Below, in pieces: positions 62,301 to 64,000 of a stretch of 64,000 nucleotides of DNA. The notes under the pieces are model-generated. The model searched no databases. It worked only from the letters and a program-made list of their open reading frames with translations, and had not been told where the DNA came from. Made by a program: the position numbers and the translations under genes. Each line of letters starts with the position of its first letter. Position 1 is the first letter of the stretch. The stretch comes from Pelodera strongyloides (lineage: Eukaryota; Nematoda; Chromadorea; Rhabditida; Rhabditidae). Where the stretch lies: contig JAANDG010000417.1 of assembly GCA_036852015.1 (NCBI GenBank), forward strand, positions 62,001-126,000, read 5' to 3'.

Positions 62301-62755
62301 GTTTACTAAGTACTAATCTGTCGAGCGCGGGAGTGACAATGTATGCTAAAACGCTAAAACAACGGCTCGAGTCCTAAAAAATTCACCGAAAAAGACTCTA
62401 ATGGTCAGTTACCCACAACGCTATCGATCGCGACCAAAGGTAGGGGTAATTTTCCCACCCATACCTCCTATAGAAAAACCAATACATCACACAAGTCTAT
62501 CCTGCCCCCCCCCCTCCCCCTTTTCATTTTTACCCCAAAATCAAGTTTTGCCCCACCTGTCTCATCTGTCCAGTGGTCATTCGCCTTTCCACGATTCCAT
62601 CCGAATCGAATAAATCTCTCGAGTGTGCTACTCCCATCGTGTCTTCTTCTTCTTCCTTTCTATTGGAGTAACTCCCCGATTCCCTATTTCTTCTGCTTTT
62701 AGTTGTACCGTAAGACGAGGTTTCAGCAACTTCTTGTTGTTCCAATGAACCGCTT
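46112..62755 (-). CDS. lmd-3: OXR1/NCOA7-type TLDc-domain protein (LMD-3-like), 5' incomplete
   Basis: TLDc proteins of the OXR1 group protect against oxidative stress and bind the V-ATPase; that is family knowledge. Minus-strand exons in order: 62755-62557, 62224-61327, then a gap, 51369-51075, 50744-50569, 50010-49916, 48104-47931, 46587-46492, 46241-46112. The last six are phase-consistent and encode a full TLDc domain: LPARAEGYPWVNIYNSEKHG, FSLATLYR, SPVLLIVRD, a GYSGTGDSCLLWRF strand, YTWTGDNQFFV, the glycine loop IGAGGGHYG, LWLDADLNHGSS, and KEDFIIQFIEAYGF at the C terminus. The two upstream exons give about 365 residues of Ser/Arg/Asp-rich sequence (RRLSLGALTAPLGRQLFG, RVRSKSLGYLFG) typical of the unstructured part of such proteins. 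They end in phase 1 while exon 51369 starts in phase 0, so at least one linking exon is unresolved. No LysM domain is in the window. Exon 62755 starts in phase 2, so the gene continues upstream. A polyATT tract fills the last intron. Confidence 0.85.
46284..46486. repeat. AAT/AAG microsatellite in the last TLDc intron
   Basis: AAG-rich then (AAT)n tract, reaching to within 6 bases of exon 46492. It generates an artefactual poly-Tyr/Ile reading frame. Confidence 0.95.
48839..48957. repeat. Inverted repeat with inner hairpin
   Basis: TGGCAAGTGGTTTACGA pairs with the TTGTGAATC/AACCACTTGCCA side; an inner hairpin CCATTCTGTGC/GCACAGAATGG lies at 48889-48917. Minus-strand TLDc intron 49915-48105. 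Confidence 0.55.
51075..51369 (-). CDS. TLDc gene exon with internal ATG: likely start of a short isoform
   Basis: The exon can begin after TTTAG at 51370 in phase 0, but it also contains a double ATG at 51300-51295. From that ATG the frame runs through all TLDc exons to give a protein of about 298 residues beginning with a Ser-rich helix (SSLVDKVQSSTSSLASS) before the catalytic-fold domain. Mammalian OXR1 also has a short TLDc-only isoform made from an internal promoter (family knowledge). The 10-kb gap upstream makes a second promoter here plausible; this is inference. Confidence 0.45.
53310..53358. repeat. Pure GA microsatellite
   Basis: About 24 uninterrupted GA units inside the TLDc intron. 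Confidence 0.95.
53748..53787 (-). CDS. Candidate 40-nt linking exon of the TLDc gene
   Basis: On the minus strand TTATTCTAG precedes and CAG/GTAAAT follows a 40-base stretch open in one frame (VVFLDKPSKISVQ). It enters in phase 2 and leaves in phase 0, matching the phase-0 start of exon 51369. It does not match the phase-1 end of exon 61327, so another exon would still be needed. Signals are good but 40 bases can stay open by chance. Confidence 0.25.
54018..54045. repeat. CTAC microsatellite
   Basis: About seven tandem CTAC units. Confidence 0.9.
57347..57517. mobile_element. TTAA palindrome with family A termini but a different body
   Basis: Ends TTAAAGCGAAATGCTAGCC and GGCTAGCACTTCGCTTTAA. 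The two arms are near-perfect inverted copies throughout, around a short CACGGCAAT loop. Shares only the outer 12 bp with family A. Confidence 0.75.
57605..57763 (+). CDS. Weak candidate: short ORF with signal-like start
   Basis: ATG at 57605 opens MFACLLVLVVAVHTENKSKG, hydrophobic then charged, and a GGTACT donor-like site follows after FSTC. It sits inside the 10-kb TLDc intron on the opposite strand, just downstream of a MITE. The open frame reaches 52 residues but no partner exon was found. May be chance. Confidence 0.15.
   Translation: MFACLLVLVVAVHTENKSKGHFSTCGTLFIDLDLVCLLLYILVGSKYIMNNS
59081..59261. mobile_element. TTAA MITE, family A, in TLDc intron
   Basis: Complete: TTAAAGCGAAATCGCGGCCG to CCGGCCAGTATTTCGCTTTAA minus one base; standard core. 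Confidence 0.8.
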
Positions 62756-62944
62756 CTGAAAAGTGAACAAAATTAAAATTAATATCTCAAGCGCTAAAAC
62801 TGTAATAATCAAGAAAGATCGCCAAAATATTCAACACTTGACTCGGCAAGACTTGTACGCAACATGTTTTGGGTGAGCCTGATAAATGATTTACAGATTA
62901 GCCATCAATCATCAGATGGAAAATAGCTGCCTATCAGAGACCGT

Positions 62945-63061
62945 ATTCACCAACACGCATGGAGCCCTACATGGCCTCCCCAGGGAGCTAAAGAGTGCGG
63001 GAGCAGAAGAGATTCAGGGCGGTCTCGATCCCTGGGAGGGCTCCCTGTGTGTTGGTGAATA
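62945..63061. repeat. Inverted-repeat element
   Basis: TTCACCAACACGCATGGAGC and GCTCCCTGTGTGTTGGTGAA with CCCAGGGA inner arms. Confidence 0.6.
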
Positions 63062-63334
63062 GAATAGGGCCTCTGGTGAGCGGTGACTGGTGACTACCGG
63101 GAGGGAGGACGCTCAGAACTCAGAACTTTTTCGAACATCGATGATCTATGACGTCATCGAATACGGAGGAGTTCTGAGCGGAGAGTGACGATAGGATATA
63201 ACAATGTCTAATACAGAAGAATCAGAAGGAAAGGAGCGTAGGAAACAGAAATGGAAAACAGAAAAGAAGAAGTAGTCATTCAGGAGGAAAGAAGAACCCC
63301 CAGCAACAGATCAAGAAAACTCAATATTACAGCT

Positions 63335-63506
63335 TTAAGCAAAATACCGGCCGGGTTTTGAAACGCAACTGAATTCTTACGTATTTATGCTAATTTACTC
63401 GAATTTAGCTCGATTTTTTATTCTAATTTATGCTCATGTGCATAAGCTGCATAAGAATGCTGGTGTACTCGATGTGTTTCAAAAATGGGCTGGAATTTCG
63501 CTTTAA
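63335..63506. mobile_element. TTAA MITE, family A
   Basis: TTAAGCAAAATACCGGCCGG at the left, GGAATTTCGCTTTAA at the right, standard core. Confidence 0.75.
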
Positions 63507-64000
63507 CCATGAAACAACGGTACTTATTCAAATCTCAGTAGTTACAGTTACAGTGTGAAACACGAAACGAGTAACACTGCCGCAAAACACGTTGTTAAAA
63601 TTGGCACTTAAGTACTTAGACGTTATTTGCTACTCTGCTATGTTTGGTACAGCAATATCTAACAACAAACAAAAGCAGGCGCCTTAATATCTACCGTAAG
63701 CTTATACTGGAATACGCAGCACCCAATAAACTAAAACAAAACCATCAGGCCGACAGCGTTTCTTAAATACCACTATTTAACACTGCTGTACAAGATTAGC
63801 GTGGGCAGTACTATAATATAATCCAAGACGAAAGTACTCAAAGTCTCAAAGCACACGTACGAGAGGAAATCAGGTACAAAAAAAATTGACTGATAAACTA
63901 ATAAGAGGATTAACTTCTTGCAATGTTTTCATCCACAAAAAGGTCAGCTTATGAGCGGCAGAGGGGCAAAATCGTACTGATTTGAGGTGTAGCAGACAAA

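Larger units (their letters stand above)
62760..64000. other. Region upstream of the visible TLDc exons
   Basis: Probably more intron of the TLDc gene, because exon 62755 begins in phase 2. Contains an inverted repeat (62945-63061) and a MITE copy (63335-63506). No exon was found. Confidence 0.45.

Noticed and set aside
1..64000. CRISPR arrays, operons, riboswitches or bacterial-type systems
   Set aside because: No direct-repeat/spacer arrays or prokaryotic gene structure; the window is clearly a eukaryotic nuclear region.

Overview
This is a gene-sparse, repeat-rich nuclear window from a nematode. Four things point there: small phase-consistent exons with TTTTCAG-type acceptors, an internal array of the nematode telomere hexamer (GCCTAA/TTAGGC), a DMSR-type FMRFamide-like receptor, and an OXR1/LMD-3-type TLDc protein. 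The species is not identifiable from the sequence alone. It looks like a rhabditid with long, transposon-filled introns rather than a compact C. elegans-like genome. No bacterial, organellar or autonomous viral genes were seen.

Layout. Positions 1-9.0 kb hold no convincing gene: microsatellites, tRNA-like repeat fragments, a 38-base C run and MITEs. From 9.0 to 10.85 kb on the minus strand is a phase-consistent but unrecognised six-exon candidate of about 171 residues. From 10.9 to 16.1 kb there are only repeats. From 16.12 to 23.90 kb on the plus strand is a complete 12-exon rhodopsin-class neuropeptide receptor (539 aa). From 25.86 to 35.68 kb on the plus strand is a complete 11-exon acyl-CoA thioesterase/BAAT-family enzyme (416 aa) with a full catalytic triad and a C-terminal SKL peroxisomal signal. 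From 37.46 to 41.37 kb on the plus strand is a nine-exon charged, Q-rich coiled-coil protein (424 aa) that I cannot name. From 42.9 to 43.6 kb on the minus strand is a possible small secreted CxxC protein beside a decayed copy of its signal-peptide exon. From 46.1 to 62.8 kb on the minus strand is an OXR1-type TLDc gene. Its domain exons lie at 46.1-51.4 kb and its Ser/Arg-rich upstream exons at 61.3-62.8 kb, separated by a 10-kb intron; the 5' end is probably outside the window.

The dominant structural theme is short palindromic non-autonomous DNA elements bounded by TTAA. One about 180-bp family (TIR TTAAAGCGAAATACCGGCC) occurs about 13 times in 64 kb. Two others (TIR TTAAAGGGAGAGGCCCAC, and a GATCGCAGTCACT foldback) share the TTAA end. 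No transposase is encoded here. Several copies sit in introns a few bases from splice sites, and one abuts the receptor stop codon and carries the nearest AATAAA. The 4.3-kb intron of the thioesterase gene is almost filled by a 3.4-kb inverted-repeat element with another TTAA foldback nested inside it.

The genes do not form an operon and share no obvious pathway. Exon models were built by hand from splice signals, reading phase and family resemblance. The three main plus-strand genes and the TLDc core are internally phase-consistent throughout.
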